Shown piece by piece: positions 33,542 to 41,989 of a DNA stretch of 64,000 nt (within the stretch, counting starts at the first letter, position 1; the number at the start of each line of letters is the position of its first letter). Where the stretch lies: NCBI GenBank assembly GCA_002320285.1, contig DCKE01000005.1, forward strand, positions 253,310 through 317,309. The letters run 5' to 3'. The stretch comes from Flavobacteriaceae bacterium UBA1682. GTDB taxonomy: Bacteria > Bacteroidota > Bacteroidia > Flavobacteriales > Flavobacteriaceae. The notes under the pieces were generated by a model. It had not been told where the DNA came from. It made no database searches and was given only the letters and a program-made list of their open reading frames with translations. The position numbers were made by a program, and so were the translations under genes.

Positions 33542-36283
33542 ATGAAATTACATCTATTACTATTCGCATTGTTATTTACATGTGGAGTTTATTCGCAAAA
33601 TGGAACCTTAAAAGGAAAGGTCACTGACCTAGAATCAAACCTTGCTCCTTTAGCTTTTGCAACCATTAGCATAGAGGGAACCACCATTGGCACCAGTTCA
33701 GATGGCAATGGGAATTACAAAATGGAAGTTCCCTCCGGAAAACACACGGTACTTTTTAGCTACCTCGGATACGAAACCCAATCTATTGTCGTTACCATTG
33801 TAAAAGGAGAAACCAAATCTTTAAACCAATCTTTATCTTCTAATAGCACAGAACTGGAAGGCGTAGTGGTACAAGCAACCTCTAAAAAGGTAAAGGAAAC
33901 AGCCTTATTATTAGACCAACACCGCTCTTTGGAAATCAAGCAAAACATCGGTTCACAAGAGTTATCTCGTAAGGGAATTAGCGACGTTGCCGCAGCGGTA
34001 GCCAAAACTACTGGAGTCGTAAAACAAGAAGGTTCGGGAGCGATCTTTGTACGCGGACTTGGTGATCGATACAATTCTACTTCGATGAATGGCTTACCTA
34101 TTCCTTCCAACGATCCCGAGCGAAAAAACATCAGCTTAGATCTTTTTTCTACTGATATCGTGGAGTACATCTCTATAGACAAAACTTATTCCAGCCGTAT
34201 TTTTGGAGATTTCGCCGGAGGTCATGTTGATATTATCTCGAAAGATCATAGCGGAGAAGGTTTCTTTAACTTTTCGATCGGTTCAGAAGTCAATTCCAAT
34301 GCGGTAAGACAGGATAAATTCCTATTGCTTTCTGACAGAAATTACATGGGTTTCTCTAAAAATGACACCCCAAAAGATCCACTAAACAACTACCAATTCG
34401 ACAACAGCCTAAATCTTAAAAACAGAACTCCAATTGGTTCTAATTTCGGTTTCAATACGGGGAAATCATTTAATATTGGACAACAAGGTCAATTAAACTT
34501 ATTCGCGACAGCTTCTTTTAGCAATAAATACAAATATAAAGAAGGGATCGTAAAGTCCGTACAGGCTCAGGGTGATGCAACTAAAGACTTTGAGACCAAG
34601 GACTACGAATACACCACCAACACTACTGGAATGTTCAATGCGCAATACAGCATTAATCCATCGAATAAAATTGCTTATAATTTATTGTATATCAACGGTT
34701 CTTCCGAAAGCAATGAAGAATACAGAGGTTATATGAGAGATTTGGCCGATGGTCCAGAAGGCGGTTTTTTAAGACGTGGAAATTACATCCAAAACAATCT
34801 GTTGATCAACCAAATATTGGGAGAGCACCAATTCAATGAGCAATTCAAATTAAATTGGGGAGGTTCTTATAATACGATTAAAAGCGATATGCCAGACCGT
34901 ATTCAAAACACGTTTCGAATTAAAGACGGCCAGTATTTCTTTACCACCAACTCGGTTACCGACAACCACCGTTATTATCAGAATCTAAATGAAGACGAGA
35001 CGGCCGCTAAAATATCTTTGGACTATAAATTTGGAAAAAACGAAGATCTATTGTACCGCGGAAAATTAACTGTGGGTTATAATAGCCGCTTTAAAAACTT
35101 AGACTTTAAAGCCAGTCAGTTCAACTACCGTTTGGGCAATAGTTTACGCAATGTAGCCGTTGATCCATATAACCTGGATGCAGTTTTAAATAAAACCGGA
35201 TTTGACAATGGCGATTTCCAATTTGAGACTTTTTTAGGAGATAAAAATCTAAACATTGCACTAACACCGCAGACATACCAAGGAAAACAAAGTATCAACG
35301 GAGGATTTGCCGCTTTGGAATACCAGGTTTCTCCTAAACTATCAGCCGTTGTTGGCTTGAGACTAGAACAAATCACACAAGAGATCGAATGGAAAACCCA
35401 GTTAGACCTGGAGGGAGACAAAAACACTTTCGACAAAACGGCTTTTTTACCGAATCTATCGTTAAAATACGCCGTAAACGACAGAAATAATTTACGCCTT
35501 GCTGCTTCAAAAACCTATACGCTTCCCCAATTTAAAGAACGCGGATTGTTTATGTATGAAAAAGCAACCGGTTCGATAAAAGGAAATCCAGACCTGTATC
35601 CTTCAGACGATTATAACTTGGATTTAAAATGGGAGTTTTTCCCGGAGAACGACGAGATTATTTCGGTAACGGCCTTTGGTAAATACATTCAAAATCCCAT
35701 TAATGAGATTACGATCACTTCCTCATCAGACGATATTTCTTTTGCCAATACCGGAGACTCTGGTTATGCTGCTGGAATTGAATTGGAATTGAGAAAAAAT
35801 TTATTTTCATTTGACGATGTCAACACGAACAAGATTTCTGCAGGATTCAATGCAGCTTATATGAAAACACGTCAGGAACTCGATTCTGAAAAAGTTAGAA
35901 AAGAAAATGCTTTTGGGGCAGACTTTACTCATAAAAACGCGAGTTTCACCGGAGCGGCGGATTTGGTTATGAATGCCGATATCAGCTACATCAAGGAATG
36001 GAACAAACGCAGTGTGATGGCAACGGTTTCCTACGCTTATATTTCAGACCGTATTTACTCTTTGGGATCTCAACAATTAGGGAATTCTGTTGACAAGGGA
36101 TTTGGAACGCTGGATTTTATATTCAAAACAAAACTTAGTGATAACCTAGGATTGGGATTAAATGTAAAAAACTTGATTGATCCAAAAATCGAACGAGTTC
36201 AAGAAAATTTGACTCAGGACATACTGGTACAATCCTACAAACTCGGAAAAAGCTTTAGTCTGAGTTTAAATTACCAATTTTAA
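33542..36283 (+). CDS. TonB-dependent outer-membrane receptor
   Basis: 913 residues. Signal peptide (about 1-19, ending VYSQ), then a CarboxypepD_reg-like beta-sandwich (GTLKGKVTDLESNLAPL...GYETQS), a plug (VAAAVAKTTGVVKQEGSGAIFVRGLGDRYNSTSMNGL), and a 22-strand-type barrel ending in the aromatic SLNYQF. It moves a ligand across the outer membrane using TonB energy. No SusD partner is present. The companion lipoprotein (36455) and the divergent PhoBR-like pair suggest a phosphate or organophosphate substrate; this is inference. The start is ATG at 33542; a TTG 24 bp earlier overlaps the -7 box. Confidence 0.9.
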   Translation: MKLHLLLFALLFTCGVYSQNGTLKGKVTDLESNLAPLAFATISIEGTTIGTSSDGNGNYKMEVPSGKHTVLFSYLGYETQSIVVTIVKGETKSLNQSLSSNSTELEGVVVQATSKKVKETALLLDQHRSLEIKQNIGSQELSRKGISDVAAAVAKTTGVVKQEGSGAIFVRGLGDRYNSTSMNGLPIPSNDPERKNISLDLFSTDIVEYISIDKTYSSRIFGDFAGGHVDIISKDHSGEGFFNFSIGSEVNSNAVRQDKFLLLSDRNYMGFSKNDTPKDPLNNYQFDNSLNLKNRTPIGSNFGFNTGKSFNIGQQGQLNLFATASFSNKYKYKEGIVKSVQAQGDATKDFETKDYEYTTNTTGMFNAQYSINPSNKIAYNLLYINGSSESNEEYRGYMRDLADGPEGGFLRRGNYIQNNLLINQILGEHQFNEQFKLNWGGSYNTIKSDMPDRIQNTFRIKDGQYFFTTNSVTDNHRYYQNLNEDETAAKISLDYKFGKNEDLLYRGKLTVGYNSRFKNLDFKASQFNYRLGNSLRNVAVDPYNLDAVLNKTGFDNGDFQFETFLGDKNLNIALTPQTYQGKQSINGGFAALEYQVSPKLSAVVGLRLEQITQEIEWKTQLDLEGDKNTFDKTAFLPNLSLKYAVNDRNNLRLAASKTYTLPQFKERGLFMYEKATGSIKGNPDLYPSDDYNLDLKWEFFPENDEIISVTAFGKYIQNPINEITITSSSDDISFANTGDSGYAAGIELELRKNLFSFDDVNTNKISAGFNAAYMKTRQELDSEKVRKENAFGADFTHKNASFTGAADLVMNADISYIKEWNKRSVMATVSYAYISDRIYSLGSQQLGNSVDKGFGTLDFIFKTKLSDNLGLGLNVKNLIDPKIERVQENLTQDILVQSYKLGKSFSLSLNYQF

Positions 36284-36290
36284 ACACATC

Positions 36291-36318
36291 AAGTAGCTCT
36301 TCGGAGCTACTTTTTTTT
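36291..36318 (+). terminator. intrinsic terminator after the receptor
   Basis: AGTAGCTC-TTCG-GAGCTACT, a perfect 8-bp stem with the very stable UUCG tetraloop, then eight T. It begins 7 bases after the stop, so the lipoprotein downstream is probably transcribed separately or by read-through. Confidence 0.92.
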
Positions 36319-36454
36319 GCTCCATCGCTTAACCTTCTTAATAATAAGCTAACACAAAGGCAACTTTTCAATGTTGATTCAATAATATTCGCTTAACCAC
36401 CAATAAAATACTTTCTCGCAAATTTGTATAACAATAATCAATTAACCAAAACAC

Positions 36455-37618
36455 ATGAAAAAATTAGTTAGAAACGCATTCGGAATTTTATTTTTATCAA
36501 GTTTATTCTTGGTAAGTTGTAGTAACAGTGATGATGACACTTCCAATCCTCCAGGGAACAACAGTGATTTCGTATTAAACGAAAACAACTTCAACGGAAA
36601 AATATCAAAAGGAACAGTAACTCTTGACGCTTCAAAAACATATATACTTAATGGACGAATTTTAGTTGAGGACGGAGCTTCTTTGGTTATTCCTGCAGGA
36701 ACAAAAATTATCGGAACAGGAGGTACTACTTCATTTATAGCTGTAGCACAAGGAGGGAAGATATTTGTAAACGGAACGGCTGAAAAACCGGTTGTAATGA
36801 CTGCAACGATTCAAGAACAAGCCCAATGGGGTGGTTTAGTAATCTGTGGAAAAGCGCCAATCAACAAAGGAAAAACAGCTACTGCTGAGGTTTCAGAATT
36901 AACTTATGGTGGAGACATCGCAGATGACAGTTCAGGGTCAATCACTTATTTGAGAATTGAGTATGCTGGTGCACGTTTTAATACAGAAAAAGAATTCAAC
37001 GGACTTTCATTCTTCGGAGTTGGTAGTGGTACTAAAGTAGAATATGTACAAGCTTACAAAGGAGCTGATGATGGATTTGAATTTTTCGGAGGAACTGTAA
37101 ACACGAAATACTTAGTATCTAACGGAAATGAAGACGATCAGTTTGACTGGACAGAAGGTTGGGTCGGTACCAATTCTAACTGGTATGCAAAATTAGAATT
37201 TGGAAGAGGTAACCGCGGTATAGAAGCAGACAACAATGCTACCAACAGAGCAGCTACTCCAATTGCTAACCCGACCATCAAAAACGTTACGCTTATCGGT
37301 TTAGGAGAACAAGGAGCAGAACCACAAGCATTAAAATTAAGAGAGGGTACAAAAGCTAACATTGACAACTTATTCATCAGCAATTTCACCGTTGGATTTG
37401 ATGTAGAACACGATGAAACCCTTGCTAATGTAACTAACGGTTCCTTAAAAATCACTAATGTTAAATTTGACAAGGTGACTACAAAATCAAAAGGTAAGAA
37501 CACAGCAAAAGAAAGTGTAAATGTAGATGGTGTATATACGGAAAACGCTAATGCAACTGGAGCTGAAAAAGGAGCTGAAGTACCAACTTGGGCAAAAGGC
37601 TGGACTATAGGCTTGTAA
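36455..37618 (+). CDS. secreted lipoprotein, right-handed parallel beta-helix-like
   Basis: 387 residues. The signal ends in a lipobox (LFLVSC, Cys at 22) followed by a Ser/Asn/Asp-rich tether. The rest is repetitive beta structure (ILNGRILVEDGASLVIPAGTKIIG, FIAVAQGGKIFVNGTAEKPVVM, LRIEYAGARF, VQAYKGADDGFEFFGG, DDQFDWTEGWVG) typical of a beta-helix surface protein. Acidic clusters may bind cations. The family is often found behind TonB receptors in Flavobacteria. A substrate-binding or surface role beside the 33542 receptor is inferred; no enzymatic motif is seen. Confidence 0.82.
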   Translation: MKKLVRNAFGILFLSSLFLVSCSNSDDDTSNPPGNNSDFVLNENNFNGKISKGTVTLDASKTYILNGRILVEDGASLVIPAGTKIIGTGGTTSFIAVAQGGKIFVNGTAEKPVVMTATIQEQAQWGGLVICGKAPINKGKTATAEVSELTYGGDIADDSSGSITYLRIEYAGARFNTEKEFNGLSFFGVGSGTKVEYVQAYKGADDGFEFFGGTVNTKYLVSNGNEDDQFDWTEGWVGTNSNWYAKLEFGRGNRGIEADNNATNRAATPIANPTIKNVTLIGLGEQGAEPQALKLREGTKANIDNLFISNFTVGFDVEHDETLANVTNGSLKITNVKFDKVTTKSKGKNTAKESVNVDGVYTENANATGAEKGAEVPTWAKGWTIGL

Positions 37619-37640
37619 GAAATCCCCGCATAAAAATGTT

Positions 37641-37676
37641 AAAAAAGTCACTTACACGTAGTAGGTGACTTTTTTT
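37641..37676 (+). terminator. intrinsic terminator after the lipoprotein
   Basis: AAGTCAC-TTAC/GTAG-GTGACTT stem (one G-T pair) with a 5-base loop and seven T, 22 bases past the stop. Confidence 0.88.
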
Positions 37677-37725
37677 AGTGTTATATATCAATAAATTGAT
37701 TATATTTACGCTAGAATAATGTTTT

Positions 37726-38064
37726 ATGGAAAAAAAATACTTTTATATTTTATCGCTCTTGCTCGTTCTATGCTTTAATACTATAGCATATGGACAAGTT
37801 ACCGATCCCATTAATTCGAAACCCGCTGAGAGTATCGAAGGGCTACAATTGTACCCTAATCCAACCTCATCTGGAAAAGTATTTATTACCAGTAATAGCA
37901 ATCTACCGAAGGAAATCGGAATCTACGATATTCTAGGGAAAAAAATATTTAGCTCCTCGATGACCAGTAAGGAACTCAACCTTTCCAACATTAATCCAGG
38001 GGTATATATCATTAAAATAACAGAAAAGGATGCCACGGCTACTAGAAAATTAGTCATCCGATAA
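37726..38064 (+). CDS. minimal T9SS type A sorting-domain protein
   Basis: 112 residues: signal peptide (about 1-24, ending AYGQ), a ~15-residue linker, and then nothing but a type IX secretion C-terminal domain (LQLYPNPTSSGKVFI...LGKKIF...LNLSNINPGVYIIKI...RKLVIR). Type A CTDs normally guide a large cargo to the T9SS; here there is no cargo domain. It may be a free-standing CTD that binds the PorV shuttle, a decayed cargo gene, or a small surface peptide. Located downstream of the receptor/lipoprotein pair with its own terminator. Confidence 0.88.
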   Translation: MEKKYFYILSLLLVLCFNTIAYGQVTDPINSKPAESIEGLQLYPNPTSSGKVFITSNSNLPKEIGIYDILGKKIFSSSMTSKELNLSNINPGVYIIKITEKDATATRKLVIR

Positions 38065-38088
38065 GTCCCTTAACTTTAAATACAATCC

Positions 38089-38115
38089 AAGCATCGATCC
38101 TATCGATGCTTTTTT
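38089..38115 (+). terminator. intrinsic terminator after the T9SS-domain gene
   Basis: AAGCATCGAT-CCT-ATCGATGCTT, a perfect 10-bp stem followed by T-run, 24 bases past the stop. Confidence 0.9.
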
Positions 38116-38120
38116 ATTTG

Positions 38121-38128
38121 TACTTTTG
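38121..38128 (+). promoter_or_regulatory. -7 element for the LuxE-like gene
   Basis: TACTTTTG matches TAnnTTTG, 16 bp upstream of the GTG start, directly after the preceding terminator. The leader would be only about 10 nt. Confidence 0.5.
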
Positions 38129-38144
38129 TATAAAATAACAACAC

Positions 38145-39125
38145 GTGATTACAGCCGAAGAAATTATTCAAATCAATACGACTAAGGAATTCCAAAAAAT
38201 GGCCTTGAAAACATTTCGTTTTCAATATGCTCAAAATCAGGTTTACCAGCAATTTTGTGATTTGTTGAAAAAAAACCCTTCGAACGTCAGCACCGTTTAC
38301 GACATTCCCTTTCTACCGATAGAATTCTTCAAAAGCAAAGAGATTTTAAGTTCGGATCTGCCGATACAGACTACATTCACCAGTAGCGGCACCACTGGAA
38401 TCGTTACGAGTCGGCATCATGTGACCGACTTATCGTTTTATGAAATGAGCTTTAGAAAAGCCTTTTCCCATTTCTATGGAAATATAGAGGATTATGTGGT
38501 ATTGGCCTTACTGCCCTCCTACTTGGAACGCGATGGTTCGTCGCTAATTTATATGGTCCAGGATTTAATCGAACAATCCAATCGTCCAGAGAGCGGTTTT
38601 TACCTTCATAACTATAGCGAGCTAACGTCCAAAATACTCGAATTGGAAAAAGAAGGTCAAAACATTTTGTTGATCGGAGTTACCTATGCCCTACTGGATT
38701 TGATTGAAAGCCACCAATTTCAATTAAAGCATACCGTGATTATGGAAACCGGAGGTATGAAAGGCAAACGCAAAGAAATGATCCGCGAAGAACTTCACGC
38801 ACTCTTATGTCAAGGTTTTGGCGTTTCCGAAATTCACTCCGAATACGGTATGACAGAGTTATTATCGCAAGCGTACTCCTTGGGTAATGGCGTTTTTGAA
38901 TGTCCACCTTGGATGGATGTATTAATTCGTGATACCGAAGACGCCTTGAGTTATCTACCCGCTGGAAAAACGGGAGGAATCAACGTGATTGATTTGGCCA
39001 ATGTCAACTCCTGCTCTTTTATCGCTACTCAAGATTTGGGCAAAAAACAACCCAACCATTCTTTCGAAGTGTTGGGTCGCTTTGATCATTCTGACATCAG
39101 AGGTTGTAATCTGATGGTGGTCTAA
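38145..39125 (+). CDS. LuxE/PaaK-family acyl-activating protein
   Basis: 326 residues. The FTSSGTTG motif near residue 80 is the adenylate-binding loop of LuxE acyl-protein synthetases and PaaK-type ligases. METGGMKGKRKEM and SEIHSEYGMTELLSQAY also match this group. The chemistry is probably ATP-dependent activation of a carboxylic acid, perhaps for lipid or polysaccharide decoration; no luciferase-type genes are nearby. The start is GTG at 38145, there being no ATG before MALKTFRF. It ends one base before convergent tyrS. Confidence 0.85.
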   Translation: MITAEEIIQINTTKEFQKMALKTFRFQYAQNQVYQQFCDLLKKNPSNVSTVYDIPFLPIEFFKSKEILSSDLPIQTTFTSSGTTGIVTSRHHVTDLSFYEMSFRKAFSHFYGNIEDYVVLALLPSYLERDGSSLIYMVQDLIEQSNRPESGFYLHNYSELTSKILELEKEGQNILLIGVTYALLDLIESHQFQLKHTVIMETGGMKGKRKEMIREELHALLCQGFGVSEIHSEYGMTELLSQAYSLGNGVFECPPWMDVLIRDTEDALSYLPAGKTGGINVIDLANVNSCSFIATQDLGKKQPNHSFEVLGRFDHSDIRGCNLMVV

Positions 39126-39126
39126 T

Positions 39127-40419
39127 TTATTTTATCACTAACACAAAATAATTCTTTTTTCCTTTTTGCAACAATACAAAACGGTCGTTGATTAAATCTT
39201 GTGATGTAATGGTATACTCTTCGGTTACTTTCTCTTTATTTACAGCAATAGAATTGGCTTGAAGCGCTCTTCTAGCTTCTCCGTTAGACGTTGTAAAGCC
39301 CGATTTACCAGCTAAAGCATCTATAATACTCAATCCAGCGTCTATGTCTTCACGACTGATTTCCGCTTGAGGAACCCCTTCAAAAACATCTAAAAATGTT
39401 TGTTGATCCAGCTGTTTCAAATCTGCAGATGACGAATTGCCAAATAGTATATTCGACGCTTGAATCGCATTATCCAAATCCGCTTGTGAGTGTACCATAG
39501 TGGTTAATTCTGCAGCCAAACGCTTTTGAAGCACACGTAAATGTGGCGCTTCTTGATGTTCATTTGTAAGCGTTGCGATATCTTCTTTTGTGATAAATGT
39601 AAATATTTTGATGTATTTCTCAGCATCTGCATCCGAAGTATTTAACCAATACTGGTAAAACTTATAAGGCGATGTTCTCGCGGCGTCCAACCAGATATTT
39701 CCCCCTTCAGACTTTCCGAATTTAGTACCATCCGCTTTGGTAATCAATGGACAAGTCAAGGCGTAAGCCTTACCTGAAGCCACTCTTCGAATCATCTCGG
39801 TACCCGTTGTGATATTTCCCCACTGATCCGAACCGCCCATTTGCAGAGTCACCTGTTTTTGTTGAAACAGATGTAAGAAATCATAACCTTGTAACAACTG
39901 ATAACTAAACTCTGTAAAAGACATTCCCTCGGCAGATTCACCATTTAAACGTTTTTTCACAGAATCTTTTGCCATCATATAATTGACCGTGATGTGTTTT
40001 CCGATTTGGCGTATAAAATCTAAGAATGAAAAATCTTTCATCCAATCGTAATTATTCACCAATTCCGCGGCATTCTCCGTTCCGGAATTAAAATCTAAAA
40101 AACGCTCTAACTGTCCTTTTATAGCATTTTGATTGTGGCGTAGGGTATCTTCGTCAAGCAAATTACGCTCGTTCGATTTTCCTGATGGATCTCCCACCAT
40201 TCCCGTTGCACCTCCAATTAAAGCCACGGGTTTGTGCCCTGCCAACTGAAAGTGTTTTAACAACATCACTCCTACTAAATGTCCAATATGCAATGAATCC
40301 GCTGTTGGGTCGATTCCCACATACGCAACACGCATTTGCTCCAATAAATGTTCTTCGGTGCCTGGCATCACATCGTGGAGCATACCTCTCCAAGTCACTT
40401 CTTCAATAAAATTCTTCAT
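39127..40419 (-). CDS. tyrS: tyrosyl-tRNA synthetase
   Basis: 430-residue class I synthetase. The HIGH-type motif is in DSLHIGHLVG near residue 43, KFGKSEGGN is the KMSKS equivalent near 230, and the C-terminal S4-like RNA-binding domain is LQANSIAVNKEKVT. Length is standard. It is monocistronic with a -7 box (40438-40445) just upstream, and lies end to end with the LuxE-like gene. Confidence 0.97.
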   Translation of the reverse strand: MKNFIEEVTWRGMLHDVMPGTEEHLLEQMRVAYVGIDPTADSLHIGHLVGVMLLKHFQLAGHKPVALIGGATGMVGDPSGKSNERNLLDEDTLRHNQNAIKGQLERFLDFNSGTENAAELVNNYDWMKDFSFLDFIRQIGKHITVNYMMAKDSVKKRLNGESAEGMSFTEFSYQLLQGYDFLHLFQQKQVTLQMGGSDQWGNITTGTEMIRRVASGKAYALTCPLITKADGTKFGKSEGGNIWLDAARTSPYKFYQYWLNTSDADAEKYIKIFTFITKEDIATLTNEHQEAPHLRVLQKRLAAELTTMVHSQADLDNAIQASNILFGNSSSADLKQLDQQTFLDVFEGVPQAEISREDIDAGLSIIDALAGKSGFTTSNGEARRALQANSIAVNKEKVTEEYTITSQDLINDRFVLLQKGKKNYFVLVIK

Positions 40420-40437
40420 TTAATTATTTATTTTTTA

Positions 40438-40445
40438 CAAATATA
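40438..40445 (-). promoter_or_regulatory. -7 element for tyrS
   Basis: TATATTTG on the minus strand matches TAnnTTTG, 18 bp upstream of the tyrS ATG. The expected -33 region falls in the octamer repeat and shows no clear TTTG at 19-21 bp. Confidence 0.55.
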
Positions 40446-40462
40446 AACAATTGAATTCGCAA

Positions 40463-40494
40463 ATTCGTCTATTTATCTATTCGTCTATTCGTCT
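40463..40494. repeat. 8-bp tandem repeat (four units)
   Basis: Four consecutive octamers ATTCGTCT, ATTTATCT, ATTCGTCT, ATTCGTCT in the divergent promoter region of tyrS and the epimerase. Copy number could vary by slippage. Confidence 0.75.
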
Positions 40495-40564
40495 ATGCTC
40501 AAATCAGCACGTGCACAAACCAGCGATTAGTTCAAAAAAATTTCACCATGTAAAACTAAACTTC

Positions 40565-40572
40565 TACATTTG
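40565..40572 (+). promoter_or_regulatory. -7 element for the epimerase
   Basis: TACATTTG matches TAnnTTTG and ends only 7 bp before the ATG at 40580, so the message would be leaderless or nearly so. Confidence 0.6.
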
Positions 40573-40579
40573 TGTTCAT

Positions 40580-41584
40580 ATGATATTAGTCACAGGAGGA
40601 ACCGGCTTAGTAGGAGCGCATTTGCTGCTTCAATTACTTCAAGAAAACGAAGTGATTCGCGCCATCTACCGTACAGAAGAAAATATTGATAAAACCAGAA
40701 AGCTTTTCAGCGATTGCGACAGTCAGGTTTTATTTCAAAAAATCGAATGGATCAAGGCAGACTTAAACGATATCCCTGCTCTGGAAAATGCCTTTACCGA
40801 TGTTCGAATAGTTTATCATTGTGCCGCTTATGTGACTTTTGACCCGAAAGACGAAGAACTACTACGAAAAAGCAATATTGAGGGAACGGCCAACCTAGCC
40901 AACCTTTCCATAGCCTATAAAATCGATAAATTTTGCCATGTTAGCTCTATAGCTGCACTGGGAGAAACCATTGACAAAAACAAACCGATAGACGAAAACT
41001 CCAATTGGAATCCAGACAGCTACCACAGCGACTATGCCATCAGTAAATACGGAAGTGAAATCGAAGTTTGGCGGGCAAGTCAAGAAGGTCTTCCGGTAAT
41101 TATCGTTAATCCAGGTGTGATTTTTGGAAGTGGTTTTTGGAACCAAAGCTCCAGTGAATTGCTAAACAAAATCAATCAGGGCATGCCTTTTTACACTAAG
41201 GGAACCGTAGGAATAGTTGCCGTAGAAGATGTTTGCCAGATCATGATTCAACTGATGAACAGCTCGATAGAAAATCAAAACTACGTCGTTATTTCTGAAA
41301 ACATCAGCTTTCAAGACCTGCTTAACAAGCTCGCTGACCTACTGGGCAAGAAAAGACCCAATCTATACGCTTCTCCGATGGTGACTAGTCTGGCTTGGAG
41401 ACTCGATTATATAATATCTCTTTTTACAGCAAAAAAAAGAAGCTATTCCCGGGCTAGCGCGAAAGCTTCTCATTCTAATTCTATTTATGATAATTCCAAA
41501 ATAATCCATACGCTTGATTATTCCTTTATTCCTGCATCTGTTTTTCTAAAACCAGTTTGCTTAAGCTATTTGGAGTCGTACTAA
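40580..41584 (+). CDS. NAD-dependent epimerase/dehydratase family protein
   Basis: 334-residue extended SDR. The Rossmann motif VTGGTGLVGAHLL is at residues 4-16, VYHCAAYV near 78, and the catalytic Tyr-Lys in SDYAISKYGSE. It resembles dihydroflavonol-4-reductase-like proteins; the substrate is unknown. The ATG at 40580 places the glycine-rich loop at the N-terminus; a longer frame from 40451 would add 43 residues read through the octamer repeat and promoter, and was rejected. The 3' end overlaps the convergent DUF4296 gene by 59 bp. Confidence 0.88.
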   Translation: MILVTGGTGLVGAHLLLQLLQENEVIRAIYRTEENIDKTRKLFSDCDSQVLFQKIEWIKADLNDIPALENAFTDVRIVYHCAAYVTFDPKDEELLRKSNIEGTANLANLSIAYKIDKFCHVSSIAALGETIDKNKPIDENSNWNPDSYHSDYAISKYGSEIEVWRASQEGLPVIIVNPGVIFGSGFWNQSSSELLNKINQGMPFYTKGTVGIVAVEDVCQIMIQLMNSSIENQNYVVISENISFQDLLNKLADLLGKKRPNLYASPMVTSLAWRLDYIISLFTAKKRSYSRASAKASHSNSIYDNSKIIHTLDYSFIPASVFLKPVCLSYLESY

Positions 41585-41984
41585 GTTTTACTGTCTTTGC
41601 TTTTTCATCCTCCTCCTTTAACTTTAACTTTTCTTGCTCGGCTTCCAGTTCCTTATTCAATTGTTCCTTTTTTACTTCCAAGCGCTTCTTGATAGCTTCT
41701 TGAATTTGAAAATACGACTCATCTTCTAATTCGATATAATACCGGTTGTTTTCAACAAAGGTCAAACTGTCGATTTTATATTTTTTTAAAATCGACGAAG
41801 CGGTAATTATTGAAGCCGTAGTATCCGCATAAAAAGCCCCCATACTCTCCATACCATTGAGCAAAGCCATATCGTACAAAACATCGGTCATTTTATCTTT
41901 TTCTATAAAATTCTTCGGCTTCTCCAATTCCTTTTTACAAGAAATAAGACTCAAAAGACAACACAACAAAACCATTTTTTTCAT
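41526..41984 (-). CDS. DUF4296 lipoprotein
   Basis: 152 residues. Lipobox LLSLISC with Cys at residue 16, then a helical domain (DKMTDVLYDMALLNGMESM, ILKKYKIDSLTFVENNRYY) of the Bacteroidetes-only DUF4296 family, and a strongly charged Lys/Glu coiled-coil C-terminus. Role unknown; in other Flavobacteria it usually follows dihydroorotase, as here. The start is ATG at 41984; a GTG at 41990 overlapping the pyrC stop is possible. Its last 59 bp are antisense to the epimerase end. Confidence 0.85.
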   Translation of the reverse strand: MKKMVLLCCLLSLISCKKELEKPKNFIEKDKMTDVLYDMALLNGMESMGAFYADTTASIITASSILKKYKIDSLTFVENNRYYIELEDESYFQIQEAIKKRLEVKKEQLNKELEAEQEKLKLKEEDEKAKTVKLSTTPNSLSKLVLEKQMQE

Positions 41985-41989
41985 AGTCA

